Below, piece by piece: positions 11,643 through 20,322 of a DNA stretch of 64,000 nucleotides (positions are counted from its first letter, which is position 1; every line of letters starts with the position of its first letter). Source of the DNA: Buttiauxella agrestis. Lineage in GTDB: Bacteria; Pseudomonadota; Gammaproteobacteria; Enterobacterales; Enterobacteriaceae. The notes below the pieces were generated by a model. The model was not told where the DNA came from. It was given only the letters and a program-made list of their open reading frames with translations, and made no database searches. Made by a program: the position numbers and the translations under genes. The stretch is from positions 3,436,763 to 3,500,762 of the forward strand of contig NZ_UIGI01000001.1 of the NCBI RefSeq assembly GCF_900446255.1, written 5' to 3'.

Positions 11643-12095
11643 TTACCAGCGTTTCGCAGCTTGCTTATCGGTTTCGCGGGCTTCGACCCAGCGATCCCCG
11701 TCAGCCGTGGCTTCACGCTTCCAGAATGGCGCACGCGTTTTCAGATAATCCATGATGAATTGTGCGGATTCAAACGCAGAACTGCGATGCGCGCCGGTCA
11801 CGCCGACAAAAACGATTTCGTCACCAGGCCACAACTCGCCGATACGATGAATCACGCTAACGCGTTGCAGCGGCCAGCGCTGGCGAGCTTCTTCGATAAT
11901 TTCCGCCAGTGCTTTTTCCGTCATCCCCGGATAGTGCTCAAGCGTTAAGGCGCTGACACTGTCGCCAAGGTTGTGATTACGCACTTTGCCCGTAAATGTC
12001 ACTACCGCACCGTCTTCATCGCACTGCGCAAGCCACTGGTATTCTTCGCCAACATTGAAGTTTTCGTGGCTAACACGAATTCGGGTATTTTCCAT
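11643..12095 (-). CDS. moaE: Molybdopterin synthase catalytic subunit MoaE
   Basis: Large subunit of molybdopterin synthase, 150 aa as in E. coli. It inserts the two dithiolene sulfurs carried by MoaD into cyclic pyranopterin monophosphate. Conserved stretches include FTGKVRNHN, LEHYPGMTEKAL, HRIGELWPGD, the H-R-S of GAHRSSAF and the catalytic lysine region APFWKRE. The start MENTRIRV lies one base after the moaD stop. Confidence 0.96.
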   Translation of the reverse strand: MENTRIRVSHENFNVGEEYQWLAQCDEDGAVVTFTGKVRNHNLGDSVSALTLEHYPGMTEKALAEIIEEARQRWPLQRVSVIHRIGELWPGDEIVFVGVTGAHRSSAFESAQFIMDYLKTRAPFWKREATADGDRWVEARETDKQAAKRW

Positions 12096-12096
12096 C

Positions 12097-12342
12097 TTAG
12101 CCTCCGGTAACAGGCGGGAAGAAAGCGACTTCGTCACCGTCAGTCAGTGGGCTATCAAAACTCACCAGCGTCTGGTTGACCGCAGCCAGCAATTTGCCAG
12201 ACTCCAGCGCCAACGCCCAGCGCTCGCTTCTGTTTGCCAGTTCAGCACGCAACTCTTCGACATCACTAAAAGTGGCGTCCAGTTGCAGACGGTCACAATC
12301 GACCAGCTCACGCACCTGAGCAAAAAACAGAACATTAATCAT
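12097..12342 (-). CDS. moaD: Molybdopterin synthase sulfur carrier MoaD
   Basis: Ubiquitin-fold sulfur carrier, 81 aa, ending in the diagnostic Gly-Gly (FFPPVTGG) that MoeB adenylates and that is then thiocarboxylated. The start [13 protein letters not shown] overlaps the end of moaC by 8 bases; the longer open frame upstream lies within moaC and is not used. Confidence 0.96.
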   Translation of the reverse strand: MINVLFFAQVRELVDCDRLQLDATFSDVEELRAELANRSERWALALESGKLLAAVNQTLVSFDSPLTDGDEVAFFPPVTGG

Positions 12343-12844
12343 GCTCAACCACCTCGCTCTGCGCCTTACTTTCCACCTTAAAGTCGCCAGACTTACCGCC
12401 GCTTTTCGCCAGCAAACGCACCGGGCCAATCACCATATCTTTCTGCACCGCTTTGCACATGTCGTAAATGGTTAATGCTGCGACCGATGCGGCAGTCAGC
12501 GCTTCCATTTCCACGCCGGTTTTACCGGTCAGACGGCAGACAGATTCGATACGCACGCGGTTGTGCTCGGGTTCGGCGGCTAAATTGACTTCGACTTTAC
12601 TGAGCATCAGCGGGTGGCAAAGGGGAATCAAATCCCAGGTGCGTTTTGCCGCCTGAATACCTGCAATACGCGCCGTGGCGAACACATCACCTTTGTGGTG
12701 GCTGCCTTCAATAATCATGGCAAGCGTAGCGGCTTCCATGGTGATAAACGCTTCTGCTCGCGCCTCGCGTACCGTTTCTGCTTTGGCAGAAACATCCACC
12801 ATGTGCGCTTCGCCAGCGGCATTAATATGAGTGAGTTGCGACAT
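12335..12844 (-). CDS. moaC: Cyclic pyranopterin monophosphate synthase MoaC
   Basis: Second enzyme of molybdopterin synthesis; with MoaA it converts GTP to cyclic pyranopterin monophosphate. 169 aa, about eight residues longer than E. coli MoaC at the C-terminus. Family motifs [30 protein letters not shown] and YDMCKA are intact. It begins three bases after the moaB stop. Confidence 0.96.
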   Translation of the reverse strand: MSQLTHINAAGEAHMVDVSAKAETVREARAEAFITMEAATLAMIIEGSHHKGDVFATARIAGIQAAKRTWDLIPLCHPLMLSKVEVNLAAEPEHNRVRIESVCRLTGKTGVEMEALTAASVAALTIYDMCKAVQKDMVIGPVRLLAKSGGKSGDFKVESKAQSEVVEHD

Positions 12845-12847
12845 AGT

Positions 12848-13360
12848 TTATTTCTTGAGATGAGGGTGAAAATTGCAAGGGCGCACGCGGGCATCCAGTT
12901 GCGGCGCAATGATGTTGTCCCACGCGGTATGACATGCTTTGGTGGAACCGGGCATGGCAAAAATCAGTGTCTTGTTTGCCATTCCCGCAAGCGCACGTGA
13001 TTGCAACGTAGAAGTGCCGATCTCTTCAAACGAGAGCATCCGAAACACTTCACCGAAACCTTCGATTTCCCGGTCAAACAATGGGAGTAACGCTTCGGGA
13101 GTCTGGTCGCCTTCAGTGAAGCCCGTGCCACCGTTAATCAACACCACCTGCACTTCATCATCAGCAATCCATTGGGAAACCTGGGCGCGAATGGCGTAGC
13201 GATTTTCTTTGACGATAGCTTTGGCTACCACATGGTGGCCCGCTTCAGTGGCGGCTTCGCGCAGATAATGCCCTGAAGTGTCGTCCTCTTCACCGCGACG
13301 GCTTGAAACGGTCAGAATAGCAATATGTACCGGGATAAATTCACTGCTTACCTGGCTCAT
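12848..13360 (-). CDS. moaB: Molybdenum cofactor biosynthesis protein MoaB
   Basis: MogA/MoaB-family protein, 170 aa. The molybdopterin-binding fold is shown by TVSSRRGEEDDTSG and by INGGTGFTEGDQTPEA. E. coli MoaB is largely dispensable because MogA does the adenylation. It sits between moaA (33-base gap) and moaC in the canonical operon order. Confidence 0.95.
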   Translation of the reverse strand: MSQVSSEFIPVHIAILTVSSRRGEEDDTSGHYLREAATEAGHHVVAKAIVKENRYAIRAQVSQWIADDEVQVVLINGGTGFTEGDQTPEALLPLFDREIEGFGEVFRMLSFEEIGTSTLQSRALAGMANKTLIFAMPGSTKACHTAWDNIIAPQLDARVRPCNFHPHLKK

Positions 13361-13393
13361 GAAATTCTTCCTTTTGGTCTGATTTTATCTGGT

Positions 13394-14383
13394 TTACCCG
13401 CCAATATAAGACAGGTTTTGAGTGATTCCGGTATCACCGTCATGCAGGAAATGGGTCTGTTTTTTATGCGTTAACGCTTCGGCTATGCGCGCTTCAAGTT
13501 CGTCAATTTGCTCGTCGCTTGCCAGCAAATCACGCAGGGAAATGCCCTGTTCGCCAAATAAACATAGATGCAGATTTCCAACCGATGAGACACGCAGGCG
13601 GTTGCAGCTGGCGCAGAAGTCTTTTTCATACGGCATGATAAGGCCGATTTCACCCGCGTAATCGGGGTGACAGAAGACCTGCGCCGGGCCATCGCTGCGG
13701 CTGCGTAGCTGGTGAACCCAACCACGCGCCAGTAACTGGTCGCGGATGGTTTTGCCGGAGATATGATGTTTGCGGAATAGCTCGCCGCCGTCGCCGGTTT
13801 CCATCAGTTCAATGAAACGCAGCTGAATCGGGCGCGGTTTGATCCACGCAAGGAAGGTATCGAGTTCGTGGTGGTTTACGCCACGCATCAGGACGGTGTT
13901 CACTTTTACACGCTCGAAACCCGCGGCAAAAGCAGCGTCGATGCCATCCATTACCTGGCGGAATTTATCCTGCCCGGTAATAGCGTGGAACTGGCGAGCA
14001 TCAAGGCTATCGACGCTGACATTCACCGCGGTCAGCCCGGCGTCACGCCATTGCTGGATATCACGCGCCAGACGATAGCCGTTAGTCGTCACCGCAATCT
14101 GGCGAATACTGGCGTTTTCATGTACGGCGGCAATGATGTCGGTGAAATCTTTACGCAAAGAGGGTTCGCCACCGGTCAGACGGACTTTTTCAGTACCCAG
14201 GGCGGCAAATGCGCGCGTGACGCGGCGAATTTCATCAACGTTGAGGAAACTTTTGTTCGCCACACCGTGAGGCTTGTAGCCATCCGGCAGGCAATAGTTG
14301 CAACGGAAATTGCAAACGTCGGTAACAGACAAACGCAGGTAAAAAAACTTACGCGCGAATGCATCGGTAAGTTGGGTAGCCAT
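13394..14383 (-). CDS. moaA: GTP 3',8-cyclase MoaA
   Basis: Radical SAM enzyme starting molybdopterin synthesis, 329 aa. The N-terminal cluster motif is C24-x3-C28-x2-C31 (CNFRCNYC); GGEP lies at the SAM-binding strand; the second cluster is bound by CASCNRLR and a further Cys in LHLCLFGE. The C-terminal Gly-Gly (SYIGG) needed for activity is present. I chose MATQLTDAF at 14383, with GGAAGG upstream; the open frame extends 23 codons further into the Moco RNA leader and is not translated. Confidence 0.96.
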   Translation of the reverse strand: MATQLTDAFARKFFYLRLSVTDVCNFRCNYCLPDGYKPHGVANKSFLNVDEIRRVTRAFAALGTEKVRLTGGEPSLRKDFTDIIAAVHENASIRQIAVTTNGYRLARDIQQWRDAGLTAVNVSVDSLDARQFHAITGQDKFRQVMDGIDAAFAAGFERVKVNTVLMRGVNHHELDTFLAWIKPRPIQLRFIELMETGDGGELFRKHHISGKTIRDQLLARGWVHQLRSRSDGPAQVFCHPDYAGEIGLIMPYEKDFCASCNRLRVSSVGNLHLCLFGEQGISLRDLLASDEQIDELEARIAEALTHKKQTHFLHDGDTGITQNLSYIGG

Positions 14384-14397
14384 GTACACCTTCCAAA

Positions 14398-14490
14398 TAC
14401 GGGAGATGCAGTCATTTCTTACTGCACCCTGGTGACTCAAGGTCACGGCCAAAGCACCGTATCTTTCGACTTAGGTCCAGAGGCTTAGTG
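14398..14490 (-). ncRNA. Molybdenum cofactor (Moco) riboswitch of the moa operon
   Basis: The leader directly upstream of moaA, read on the minus strand, has the hallmark segments of the Moco RNA motif: GCTTTGGCCGTG, then CACCAGGGTGCAG, the tetraloop-like AGTAAGAAATGACT stem and GCATCTCCC just before the ribosome site. The E. coli moaA leader has nearly the same sequence and reduces expression when cofactor is abundant. Boundaries are approximate. Confidence 0.85.
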
Positions 14491-14495
14491 TGTTT

Positions 14496-14621
14496 TATAT
14501 CCGTCATCATTCAAGCTGCAGGGGTGTTGGCTTCGCTCGTTCACCCCGGTCACTTACTTTAGTAAGCTCCAGGGGATTCACTCCCTTGCCGCCTACCTGC
14601 CACTTGAATGCTAACGACTAC
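14496..14621. repeat. ERIC element (moaA-ybhK intergenic)
   Basis: Imperfect palindromic repeat of about 126 bases. Its core TCACTTACTTTAGTAAGCTC, flanked by CACCCCGG and CAGGGGATTCAC, matches the segments used as ERIC consensus primers; the outer arms (ATTCAAGCTGCAGG and the complement of CTGCCACTTGAAT) are inverted. A second copy is at 51,311. ERICs are non-autonomous intergenic elements of enterobacteria. Beyond it, bases 14,622-14,827 hold an AT-rich stretch that presumably carries the ybhK promoter. Confidence 0.88.
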
Positions 14622-14827
14622 GGCGATAGTAGCGCGTGATGGTATTATTCGCCATAACAGCTTTCGCTATATAAGTATATACATAACGAACTAATCGTTC
14701 AATTTCGCCACAGACTACGCGAAAAGTGAACTTTTGCTTTGATATACATCATTAACAACCGGAGCTGAATCGTATTTTGACTGCATTTGCGCTACCTTAT
14801 TTCGATAGTTCGTCATAAGGAATAGCT

Positions 14828-15736
14828 ATGCGCAATCGCACGTTTGCGGATTTGGACCGGGTGGTCGCCCTTGGCGGTGGGCACGGTCTGGGCAGGGTCA
14901 TGTCATCCCTCTCCTCTTTGGGTTCCCGTTTAACCGGTATTGTTACCACCACCGATAACGGCGGTTCTACAGGGCGCATTCGACGCTCTGAAGGAGGCAT
15001 CGCCTGGGGTGACATGCGCAACTGTTTAAATCAATTAATTACCGAACAAAGCGTTGCTTCAGCAATGTTTGAGTATCGTTTTGGCGGTAATGGTGAACTT
15101 TCAGGTCATAACCTCGGAAATTTGATGTTAAAGGCGCTGGATCACCTGAGCGTGCGGCCTTTAGAAGCCATCAATCTTATTCGCAACCTGCTTAAAGTGG
15201 ACGCATTTCTGATTCCAATGTCCGAGCAGCCGGTAGATTTGATGGCAACGGATGCAGATGGCCATTTTATTTATGGTGAAGTGAATATTGACCAGCTTTC
15301 TTCGCCACCGCAGGAGCTGTCGTTATACCCGAAAGCCCACGCCACGCGTGAAGCAGTACAAGCGATTGCAGAAGCTGACCTGATTTTGATTGGCCCCGGC
15401 AGTTTCTACACCAGCCTAATGCCGATACTTTTGCTTGAGGATATGGACCAGGCGCTACGCCGCACCCCGGCCCCGGTCGTTTTCATTGGCAATCTGGGCA
15501 AGGAATTGAGCACCGCCGCAGCCAGCCTGTCACTTGCACAGACGCTGGACGTCATGGAACAGCGAATCGGTAAACGTATTGTTGATGCGGTGGTGGTTGG
15601 CCCGCAGACAGATGTCTCTGAGATTACAGACCGCGTGGTGATTCAGGAACCACTGGAGGCGAGTGACGTTCGGTATCGCCACGACAGGCATCTGCTTCGC
15701 CAGGCACTTGAAAAAGCTATTCAGCAACTCGGATAA
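14828..15736 (+). CDS. ybhK: YvcK/GlmR-family nucleotide-binding protein YbhK
   Basis: 302-aa cytoplasmic protein of the CofD-like/YvcK family. Nucleotide-binding elements include ALGGGHGLG at residues 14-22, [14 protein letters not shown] and GDMRNCL. Homologues in Gram-positives bind UDP-GlcNAc or nucleotides and tune wall precursor metabolism; the E. coli function is not settled. The ATG follows AAGGAA. It converges on uvrB. Confidence 0.94.
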   Translation: MRNRTFADLDRVVALGGGHGLGRVMSSLSSLGSRLTGIVTTTDNGGSTGRIRRSEGGIAWGDMRNCLNQLITEQSVASAMFEYRFGGNGELSGHNLGNLMLKALDHLSVRPLEAINLIRNLLKVDAFLIPMSEQPVDLMATDADGHFIYGEVNIDQLSSPPQELSLYPKAHATREAVQAIAEADLILIGPGSFYTSLMPILLLEDMDQALRRTPAPVVFIGNLGKELSTAAASLSLAQTLDVMEQRIGKRIVDAVVVGPQTDVSEITDRVVIQEPLEASDVRYRHDRHLLRQALEKAIQQLG

Positions 15737-15761
15737 AAAAACGCCTTCTTAACGAAGGCGC
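15735..15761 (-). terminator. Rho-independent terminator of uvrB
   Basis: On the minus strand CGCCTTC-GTTAA-GAAGGCG forms a 7-bp GC-rich stem followed by a run of seven U residues, just after the uvrB stop. The U-tract overlaps the last codons of ybhK on the other strand. Confidence 0.88.
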
Positions 15762-15766
15762 TTACA

Positions 15767-17782
15767 TTATGAGGTTGCAATAAACAATTGCCGTAACTGA
15801 TGAAGCTGGTCACGAATTTGCGCGGCTTCTTCAAATTCCAGATTTTGCGCGTGCTCCAGCATCTTCCCTTCGAGTTGATGGATTTTCTGCTGCAACGCTT
15901 TTGGCGTCAGGATGATTTCATCATCTTCAATCACGCTACGCGCTTTGCTCTTCATCCGGCCTTTGGTTTTCGCCATGCCTTCGCCAAGCTGGAGGACATC
16001 CACCACTTTCTTATTTAGCCCTTGCGGCGTAATCCCGTTTTCTTCGTTGTAACGCTGCTGTTTCTCACGGCGGCGCTCCGTTTCGCTAATCGCTTTCGCC
16101 ATCGACGGGGTGATTTTGTCACCATACAGAATCGCTTTACCATTGATGTTACGCGCCGCGCGGCCAATGGTCTGAATCAACGAACGCTCGGAGCGCAGGA
16201 AGCCCTCTTTATCGGCGTCCAGAATCGCCACCAGCGACACTTCAGGCATATCCAGGCCTTCACGTAGCAAGTTGATACCCACCAGCACGTCAAACTCGCC
16301 AAGGCGCAAATCACGAATGATTTCCATACGCTCGACGGTATCAATGTCCGAGTGCAGATAGCGCACCCTTTCGCCATGCTCTTCGAGATATTCCGTCAAA
16401 TCTTCGGCCATTCGTTTGGTTAACGTCGTCACTAAAACGCGTTCGTTAATTTCGACACGTTTACGAATTTCAGAAAGCAGATCATCGACCTGTGTCCCCA
16501 CCGGGCGAACTTCGATGATTGGGTCGAGCAAACCGGTTGGCCTGACGACCTGATCGACAACATCGCCACCCGATTTTTCTAGTTCGTAATGACTGGGCGT
16601 TGCCGAAACATAAATAGTTTGCGGGGCGAGTGCTTCAAACTCTTCAAATCTCAATGGGCGGTTATCAAGCGCTGAAGGCAGACGGAAGCCATATTCCACC
16701 AGCGTTTCTTTACGCGAACGGTCCCCTTTATACATCCCGCCGATTTGCGGAATAGTGACGTGAGATTCATCAACAATCAGCAAGCCGTCGGCTGGCAGAT
16801 AATCGAAAAGCGTTGGCGGCGGCTCGCCAGGCCCACGGCCAGAAAGGAAGCGCGAGTAGTTTTCAACGCCAGAGCAGTAACCCAATTCGTTCATCATCTC
16901 CAAATCAAACTGAGTTCGCTGCGTGAGGCGCTGCTCTTCAAGCAGTTTGTTGTTGGCGAGCAGCACTTTTCTGCGGTCAGCCAGTTCAACTTTGATCTCT
17001 TCCATCGCTTGCAGAATACGTTCGCGCGGTGTGACGTAGTGCGATTTAGGGTAGACAGTGAAACGCTGGATAGCCTGGTCAACTTGCCCTGTCAGCGGGT
17101 CAAACAGCGAGAGCCGTTCCACTTCTTCATCGAAAAGCTCAACGCGTAATGCGAGGTCGTCCGACTCGGCCGGGAAGATATCAACCACTTCACCGCGCAC
17201 GCGGAAAGTACCGCGCTGGAATGCCTGGTCGTTGCGGGTATATTGCAGCTCCGTCAGGCGCCGTATTATGGAACGCTGATCGATGATCATCCCCTTGGTC
17301 AGGTGAAGCATCATCTTCAGATATAAATCCGGGTCGCCCAGACCGTAAATCGCAGACACCGACGCCACCACAATGACATCACGCCGCTCAAGCAAAGCCT
17401 TGGTTGCTGACAGGCGCATTTGCTCGATGTGCTCGTTCACTGAGGAATCTTTTTCGATAAAAGTATCAGAGCTTGGAACATAGGCTTCGGGTTGGTAGTA
17501 GTCGTAATAAGAAACGAAGAACTCCACCGCGTTATCCGGGAAGAACTCTTTCATCTCGCCATACAACTGCGCCGCCAGCGTTTTGTTTGGAGCCAGCACC
17601 ATAGTGGGGCGTTGTAAATCAGCAATCACATTTGCCACAGTGAAGGTTTTACCGGACCCGGTTACACCTAATAAAGTCTGGTGCGCAAGTCCGTCTTCCA
17701 GCCCCTCTTTCAGGCGACGAATGGCATCAGGCTGATCGCCTGAAGGTTTGAATGCTGAATTTAATTTGAACGCTTTACTCAT
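15767..17782 (-). CDS. uvrB: Excinuclease ABC subunit UvrB
   Basis: Damage-verifying helicase of nucleotide excision repair, 671 aa (E. coli 673). Walker A GVTGSGKT is at 39-46; the beta-hairpin that clamps DNA is in [21 protein letters not shown]; helicase motifs DESH, SATP and QTIGRAARN follow; the C-terminal UVR motif ([15 protein letters not shown]) binds UvrC. It starts [18 protein letters not shown] LexA-type box and promoter elements lie upstream. In E. coli uvrB directly follows bioD; here three accessory genes lie between them. Confidence 0.97.
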   Translation of the reverse strand: MSKAFKLNSAFKPSGDQPDAIRRLKEGLEDGLAHQTLLGVTGSGKTFTVANVIADLQRPTMVLAPNKTLAAQLYGEMKEFFPDNAVEFFVSYYDYYQPEAYVPSSDTFIEKDSSVNEHIEQMRLSATKALLERRDVIVVASVSAIYGLGDPDLYLKMMLHLTKGMIIDQRSIIRRLTELQYTRNDQAFQRGTFRVRGEVVDIFPAESDDLALRVELFDEEVERLSLFDPLTGQVDQAIQRFTVYPKSHYVTPRERILQAMEEIKVELADRRKVLLANNKLLEEQRLTQRTQFDLEMMNELGYCSGVENYSRFLSGRGPGEPPPTLFDYLPADGLLIVDESHVTIPQIGGMYKGDRSRKETLVEYGFRLPSALDNRPLRFEEFEALAPQTIYVSATPSHYELEKSGGDVVDQVVRPTGLLDPIIEVRPVGTQVDDLLSEIRKRVEINERVLVTTLTKRMAEDLTEYLEEHGERVRYLHSDIDTVERMEIIRDLRLGEFDVLVGINLLREGLDMPEVSLVAILDADKEGFLRSERSLIQTIGRAARNINGKAILYGDKITPSMAKAISETERRREKQQRYNEENGITPQGLNKKVVDVLQLGEGMAKTKGRMKSKARSVIEDDEIILTPKALQQKIHQLEGKMLEHAQNLEFEEAAQIRDQLHQLRQLFIATS

Positions 17783-17830
17783 GAAGAGGCTACCTGATGA
17801 AGAAACGAGCGGGCCGGAGGATAATTTTAC

Positions 17831-17879
17831 TCGGCACAGGAAATTTTGCCAGAAAAAGATACTGGATGAAAAACCAGTT
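17831..17879 (-). promoter_or_regulatory. uvrB promoter region with LexA (SOS) box
   Basis: Read on the minus strand, AACTGGTTTTTCATCCAGTA (17,860-17,879) matches the E. coli uvrB SOS box at nearly every base, with CTGG-N8-CCAG instead of the consensus CTGT-N8-ACAG. Downstream a CTGGCA / TAAAAT pair with 17-base spacing resembles the E. coli proximal promoter. UvrB should be SOS-inducible but possibly less tightly repressed. Confidence 0.75.
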
Positions 17880-18179
17880 CCTTGCCGTCACGTTTATGAT
17901 ACCGACACGATTTACCGCCAGGTTTGCATGTAAAACACACAACTCTTAGCGGTTTACGCTGACCAAAATGGTTATCCCCAGATTTTTTTGCCTTTTAACA
18001 TTTGTCAAGCAGTGTCATAAAAGCGTAAGGAACATCTGTGGCACTTTTATTGCAGCAATTGATTTTATTCAACTCGTTAATTTTTAAAGATTATTTTAGA
18101 AAGTCTGGTTTCGCGCCAATTCATGCGCAACCCGCGTCCGCTCTCGCTTACCGTAAGTTTTCTAACTCTAATGCACATG

Positions 18180-18204
18180 GTTATCCACAGGAATAGTGGA
18201 TAAC
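18180..18204. promoter_or_regulatory. Inverted pair of DnaA-box-like sites
   Basis: GTTATCCAC, a 7-base spacer and GTGGATAAC form a perfect inverted repeat. The left arm contains the consensus DnaA box TTATCCACA; the right arm, on the other strand, reads TTATCCACT. A weaker TTATCCCCA lies at 17,972. DnaA binding upstream of uvrB has been described in E. coli. The rest of the 17,783-18,597 gap is AT-rich; I see no convincing gene in it. Confidence 0.6.
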
Positions 18205-18597
18205 TGCTCTCAGGCCTTTTGCAGCGCAGACCGCAAAAAACCCTAAAATCTCTGTGCGGGAGGCTAAAAATATTTTTCCATATTATTTTTGGCTTTTTTT
18301 TACCCGTTCTGAGGTGGATATTTCTTTTGATCCTGCTCACGAATTGCGCATTTGAGAAAAGAGTGTCACAGACTTGCACCAAACACGTTAACAGCCAGGC
18401 ACCGACAAAGTGCACGCTCTTTTTAAAGTCGTAGCAGCAGAAGCGTTATTCACCCTTTTTTATGAGTCTTTTCTCAAAGTTGCATTGTTCTGGCTTCAAC
18501 ATCGGTTCATGGCAGGAGAATTGCACAGATGATAAACGCCATGCTTCAAATCGCTGAAGTAGCCTACGTTGTTCAGCTTGCCAGAAGGAGAGTATCG

Positions 18598-19308
18598 ATG
18601 TTGAGTCTTCGTGCTGTTAACCAGTTTTATGGCGAAAGCCATGTGCTGTGGAATCTGGATCTCGAACTGACGCCCGGCGAGTGCACGTGCGTTCTGGGCG
18701 CACCAGGAATGGGTAAAACGACACTGGTCAACTGCATCACGGGTTATCTGCCGGTGCAAAGTGGCAGTATGACCTGGCTTGAAGCAGGCCATCCTCCGCA
18801 AGATTTACTGACCCAGCCCATTGAAGGCCGGGCTGCGCTGGGGATGAGCTACGTTGCGCAGGACAGACGCATATTTTCCCAATTAAGCGTTGAGGAAAAT
18901 CTTCAAATTGCACTATTGGCTGCTCGTATACCGTCACGCGCCATACCCAATATGATCTACGAGCTTTTCCCTGAACTTTACAGCTTGCGCCACATGCGTG
19001 GCGGAGAGCTTTCTGACTACCTTCAGCAGCAGTTAGCCCTGGCACGGGCGCTAGTGACTGAACCGAAACTGTTGATTCTTGATGAACCGACTTTTGGCAG
19101 CGGCCAGCGTTTTATCAACGATCTGGGAAATATCATCCGTAGGCTAAGCCGTGACTTTGGGCTGACTATCCTGCTGGTAGAACAACGGTTATCGTTTATT
19201 CGCCGTGTCGCAGACCGCTTCTGCTTGCTGCATCGTGGGCGAAATGTGGCCCAGGGGAACGTGGCTTTACTGGATGACAAACTGGTTTCCAGTTGGATAG
19301 ATCCATGA
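18598..19308 (+). CDS. Orphan UrtE/LivF-like ABC ATP-binding protein with degenerate signature
   Basis: 236-aa ATPase most like UrtE, the urea ABC transporter subunit, from the pattern VNQFYGESHVLWNLDLEL and YELFPEL. Walker A GAPGMGKT (34-41), Q-loop YVAQ, Walker B LLILDEP (158-164) and LLVEQ are kept. The ABC signature LSGGQQQQ has become LSDYLQQQ (138-145), and the DEPTEGIQP segment reads DEPTFGSGQ. No permease or binding protein is nearby. The ATG at 18,598 has AGAAGGAGAG just upstream. It may be a relic of a urt operon or a repurposed ATPase; transport function is doubtful. Confidence 0.75.
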   Translation: MLSLRAVNQFYGESHVLWNLDLELTPGECTCVLGAPGMGKTTLVNCITGYLPVQSGSMTWLEAGHPPQDLLTQPIEGRAALGMSYVAQDRRIFSQLSVEENLQIALLAARIPSRAIPNMIYELFPELYSLRHMRGGELSDYLQQQLALARALVTEPKLLILDEPTFGSGQRFINDLGNIIRRLSRDFGLTILLVEQRLSFIRRVADRFCLLHRGRNVAQGNVALLDDKLVSSWIDP

Positions 19309-19351
19309 TGGTGTGCCATTCGACGGCAAGAGCAAAACAGAAGTTCTGCCG

Positions 19352-19870
19352 TCACAACTGGCCCAGTTGTTTCTGTATGTTTGCATCAACATCAGCCAGT
19401 TCCCTCTGCAAATTACATTGGCGGGTGATGGCTGATAATTCCACCAGCGGCAAAGGGACTTTCGATACACCCGCTTCACGCATCCAACGCAGCACAGGCT
19501 CAAGGTGCCAGATGGCTGTTTTACCGTCATGCACAGGCTGAGGGAATGCATCCCGGCTTACCATCACTTTGCGCATATACTGGCGTGAAAAGCCCAGCAG
19601 TTCAGCGATATCAGTAAGCCCCACCAGGTCGGGCATCACTTCGACCAATGCTGCCCCTGGAATAATACGCTTGACGTCTTTAATTGCTGAAACCACTGCC
19701 TGCTTTGCATCTTGCGCTTCGCGAGTAAAATTCAATGCAATGCGGCCGGTCACTCCCACGCCAACAAGCGCGTCATCACAACCCTGAGCACCTAAGGCTT
19801 CAACCCATTGCTCCGGATTCTGGCTCTTTTCTGGCAGTGTAAAAATCACTGTAAAACTAAACTCTGACAT
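19352..19870 (-). CDS. HTH-domain protein, possible antitoxin of a two-gene module
   Basis: 172 aa, no family I can name with certainty. The N-terminal 80 residues look like an alpha/beta domain (FSFTVIFTLPE, CDDALVGVGVTGRIALNFTRE). Residues about 82-103 (LVGLTDIAELLGFSRQYMRK) read as a helix-turn-helix, followed by FPQPVHDGKTAIWHLEPVLRW, typical of site-specific DNA-binding proteins. AAGGAG precedes the ATG. It starts 17 bases after the small upstream gene and is probably co-transcribed with it. A role as antitoxin/autoregulator is inference from arrangement. Confidence 0.65.
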   Translation of the reverse strand: MSEFSFTVIFTLPEKSQNPEQWVEALGAQGCDDALVGVGVTGRIALNFTREAQDAKQAVVSAIKDVKRIIPGAALVEVMPDLVGLTDIAELLGFSRQYMRKVMVSRDAFPQPVHDGKTAIWHLEPVLRWMREAGVSKVPLPLVELSAITRQCNLQRELADVDANIQKQLGQL

Positions 19871-19887
19871 GTTCTGCTCCTTGCAAC

Positions 19888-20151
19888 TCAATGCCTGATG
19901 ATAGGTGGTGTGCCCTGTTGACTACAGTTATCGACAACACGGCGGATTTGCCGCGCGTGGTTATACGCGCTGCGCGGTGTGCTCCAGATGCAGCTAATAC
20001 AAAACTCACCGCAACGGCAGGCTTTATCATTCCATGGGCAATACATCTTTCCCCAACAGTGCGAACCACCAGGCCGCACTTGCCAGCCCTGACATTCGGC
20101 ATAGGTCAATGCTGCCTCGATATCTTTATTCGGGTGTAACCGTCGCGTCAT
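19888..20151 (-). CDS. Small Cys-rich protein with HicA-like GSH motif, possible toxin
   Basis: 87-aa basic protein. Its layout, IEAALTYAE then GWQVRPGGSHCWGKM with Gly-Ser-His at 29-31, recalls the HicA mRNA-interferase fold, whose catalytic His lies in a GSH motif. Unlike classic HicA it has a Cys cluster (C38, C45, C47, C51, C54) that could bind metal, then NHARQIRRVVDNC. GGAGG precedes the ATG at 20,151; upstream in-frame codons lack a ribosome site. It lies upstream of the HTH gene in a compact pair. Toxin function is inference. Confidence 0.65.
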   Translation of the reverse strand: MTRRLHPNKDIEAALTYAECQGWQVRPGGSHCWGKMYCPWNDKACRCGEFCISCIWSTPRSAYNHARQIRRVVDNCSQQGTPPIIRH

Positions 20152-20322
20152 AGAACCTCCAGTCGATACTCTCAGAAAAGTTGTCATGTGACAACATAAA
20201 TTGAGAGGCAATTTACTCCTGCCCTGGTTTTCTACAACAAGAAATTCATACGATTAATTGAGTCAGGAAGAGCGCCCGAAAGATTTATCGGGCGTTGCAG
20301 AAATATGCGAGTGAAATGCGGG

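Noticed and set aside
13868-14488. 206-codon plus-strand open frame across moaA and its leader
   Set aside because: Lies opposite conserved MoaA sequence and the Moco riboswitch; no family recognised.
18077-18415. 112-codon minus-strand open frame in the uvrB upstream gap
   Set aside because: AT-rich, low-complexity translation with no domain or ribosome site; it also covers the DnaA-box repeat.
17748-18597. Possible replication origin because of DnaA boxes
   Set aside because: Only two good boxes, no AT-rich unwinding repeats, no GATC cluster and no origin-linked genes nearby.
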